Assembly: GCA_015200025.1 (NCBI GenBank)
Contig: CP054186.1
Coordinates: 558,001 to 622,000 of the forward strand
Source of the DNA: Phycisphaeraceae bacterium
GTDB lineage: Bacteria; Planctomycetota; Phycisphaerae; Phycisphaerales; UBA1924
Length of the DNA: 64,000 nt
Reading direction: 5' to 3'
Shown: positions 62,447 through 64,000 of the stretch, piece after piece
Layout of the letters: every line of letters begins with the position of its first letter
How positions within the stretch are numbered: the stretch's first letter is position 1
Notes under the pieces: generated by a model
Seen by the model: only the letters and a program-made list of their open reading frames with translations
Database searches by the model: none
Told to the model about the DNA's origin: nothing
Made by a program: the position numbers and the translations under genes

Positions 62447-64000
62447 ATGAACCCACTCGGAGGGCGAGCACGACGGGGGGCACGCGCGGCGTGGGCGGCC
62501 GCGATGGCTTGGACGATCGTGTCGCTCGGGGGGTGCGCGTGGCCTACGTGGGCGCCCGCGGACCGGCTCGCTCGCCCCACGCCCGCGACGCTCGATCCGT
62601 CGGCCTGGCCCGCCGGTGACCCCGCGGCGCTCCGGCCTCTGCTCGACGCGACCCCGGACCACTGGGCCACGTACGTGCGCCTCGAGGGGCGGACGGACGA
62701 GATCAACGACCCCTATTTCGCCCGGCTCCTGGGCTCGACAACGCGGGTGCGGTTCAAGGGGATCGTGGGGCGAGGGGAAGGCCTCGGGCTCCTCCGCGTG
62801 TACGAATCGGAGATGCCCCCGGCCGAGGAGCCCGACCCACGCGAGCTGATGATCCGGGCGTTCCGGACGATCTTCACCGGCTTCGAGCCCAACGCGTACT
62901 TTCTCACACCGCGCTTCCTCTCGAGCGAGGAGCGGCGGGCGGACCTCCGCGAGGAGGACTTCGCACGCCGCGTTCGTTCGGCCTCGGGGCAGGGCCCGGC
63001 CGGGTTCGCGCCGCTCACCTCGGGCGAACCCCCCGAGATCCTGGCGTACGAGGGTGTCTCGATGCGGATCCCCCGCGAACGCGGGGCGGGTGATACGCCC
63101 TACCGCGGGCTGGTGGTCCACCTTCCGGCGTTGGCGGGCACGGAGTACGAGGGCGCGGTCGTGTCGGAGCTTGAGTCTCGCGGGTGGGCGGTGCTGGGCC
63201 TCCGGGGCGATCGCTCGATGAGGCTCCCGCCCACGCCCCGGGGTCTGGCCGGGGCGGCGGAGGTCGAAGCCCGCATCTTCGAGTGGATCGAACGGGCACG
63301 CCGGTCCCCCGAGGACAGCCCGCAGCGCGCGTCGATGCTGCGCGAGATCAACCGGCTGACGCGTGAGCGGTTCGACCTGCTCAGGGGCCGGGTGGAGGTG
63401 TGCCCGGGTGACGACCCCGCGCCGGCGGCCGACCTGATCGCGCGGGAGATGGACGAACGGCTCGCCGAGGCGGCGTACGCGGCGGAGGCGGGGATCGAGT
63501 ACCTCGAACGCCACCGCCCCGACGTGCCGACCAGGCCCATGGTGGTGGTCGGGTTCAGCGCGGGGGCGCTGGCGGCGCCGACGGTCGGGGCGAGGCTGCG
63601 CGACCGGCTCGACGCGATGGTCGTGGTGGGCGGGGCCGCCGACCTGTTCACGGTCACGCAGAAGAGCGAGATCACGCGAGGCGGGGTCCGGGTCGAATGC
63701 GGCGGGGTTCAATCGCCGGCGCCCGTGATCGCCGAGATCGGCCGGCTCTACCGCGAACGCACGCGCCTCGACCCGCTCGTGACCGCGCGGCAACTCGTCG
63801 ACAAACCCGTCCTCCAGTTCCACGCGATGTTCGATTGGTGGGTCCCCGCCGAGGGCGGGAGACTCTTGACCGAGTCCCTGGGCCACCCCGACCGCCTCAC
63901 CATGATCGGCGGGCACCAGGTGCTCTTCTACTTCCTCCCCGGGTACAAGAAACGGATCGCGGACTGGGTCGAGGCGAACACACCGCCCGTCCCGCCCCCT
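62447..64000 (+). CDS. Lipoprotein alpha/beta hydrolase (3' end beyond the window)
   Basis: Open from the ATG at 62447 to the last base, 518 codons. N-terminal hydrophobic leader AWAAAMAWTIVSLGGC with lipobox Cys30. Nucleophile elbow PMVVVGFSAGALAAPTVGAR with Ser371; acid in FHAMFDWWVPAEGG (Asp463) and His490 in MIGGHQVLFYFLPGYK, so the triad is complete. EYEGAVVSELESRGWAVLGL resembles the oxyanion-side strand of dienelactone-hydrolase/esterase-like enzymes. Between residues about 225-340 there is a long helical cap. Substrate unknown. Divergent from xseB with an 86-base spacer. Confidence 0.8.
   Translation, partial: MNPLGGRARRGARAAWAAAMAWTIVSLGGCAWPTWAPADRLARPTPATLDPSAWPAGDPAALRPLLDATPDHWATYVRLEGRTDEINDPYFARLLGSTTRVRFKGIVGRGEGLGLLRVYESEMPPAEEPDPRELMIRAFRTIFTGFEPNAYFLTPRFLSSEERRADLREEDFARRVRSASGQGPAGFAPLTSGEPPEILAYEGVSMRIPRERGAGDTPYRGLVVHLPALAGTEYEGAVVSELESRGWAVLGLRGDRSMRLPPTPRGLAGAAEVEARIFEWIERARRSPEDSPQRASMLREINRLTRERFDLLRGRVEVCPGDDPAPAADLIAREMDERLAEAAYAAEAGIEYLERHRPDVPTRPMVVVGFSAGALAAPTVGARLRDRLDAMVVVGGAADLFTVTQKSEITRGGVRVECGGVQSPAPVIAEIGRLYRERTRLDPLVTARQLVDKPVLQFHAMFDWWVPAEGGRLLTESLGHPDRLTMIGGHQVLFYFLPGYKKRIADWVEANTPPVPPP

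Overview
The window is about 64 kb of very GC-rich bacterial DNA. It most resembles a free-living planctomycete, probably of the Phycisphaerae type. Pointers are a Ser/Thr kinase fused to a PD40/TolB-type propeller, a PEP-CTERM-like exported protein, a type II pseudopilin with an H-X9-DG-like cargo layout, a short membrane protein ending in a CPRCGYDLR...CPECG ribbon, a bactofilin, and a Gram-negative envelope (lipoproteins, an OmpA-type protein, periplasmic cytochromes). The assignment is inference from gene content; there is no rRNA here. I see two tRNA genes (Pro-CGG and Lys-UUU), no rRNA, no CRISPR array, no IS element and no phage genes.

Layout. 1-1.8 kb: 3' end of a GH43-type glycosidase and three small unknown genes. 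1.87-6.23 kb: a segment of lower GC with different codon style holding the kinase and the PEP-CTERM-like protein; it is bounded by an imperfect ~54-bp direct repeat whose right copy includes the 3' end of tRNA-Pro. 6.4-9 kb: pseudopilin, a coiled-coil/winged-helix protein and an unknown gene. 9-24 kb: housekeeping block with dnaK (behind an exact sigma-54-type promoter), comB-like, rdgB, a PfkB-type kinase, an ALDH7-type dehydrogenase, rpiA, folK, an amino-acid permease, bactofilin, SRPBCC protein, MFS exporter with a cysteine tail, and mutS. 24.2-25.7 kb: a two-gene unit of unknown function with an embedded low-GC stretch. 25.7-31.1 kb: C26 amidotransferase-like hydrolase, DUF4340-like protein, gpmI and recA.

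31.4-36 kb: a sugar ABC permease plus binding lipoprotein lacking an ATPase, then nrfH-nrfA for periplasmic reduction of nitrite to ammonium. 36-43.5 kb (minus strand): M28 peptidase, ROK kinase, tandem universal stress protein, a SWIM protein coupled to a SNF2 helicase, and tRNA-Lys. 43.6-51.7 kb: MFS, BI-1 family protein, glycine-rich RRM protein, TerC-PGPGW fusion plus a small lipoprotein, and a bifunctional PutA-type proline catabolic enzyme. 51.7-64 kb: HEAT-like exported protein, trpB, UMF1-type MFS, double fasciclin protein, rpmI-rplT, S2P-type protease, OmpA lipoprotein, a prepilin peptidase with a large insertion, xseB, and the 5' part of a lipoprotein alpha/beta hydrolase that runs off the window.

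At the largest scale, the + strand is strongly C-rich from about 6 to 29.7 kb and strongly G-rich from about 31.4 to 57 kb, whichever strand the genes lie on. The switch falls at recA and is what a replication origin, or a rearrangement joining opposite replichores, would produce. Metabolically the genes suggest a heterotroph using sugars and amino acids (proline, possibly aminoadipate semialdehyde) with glycolytic/pentose-phosphate enzymes and a nitrite-ammonifying respiratory option.
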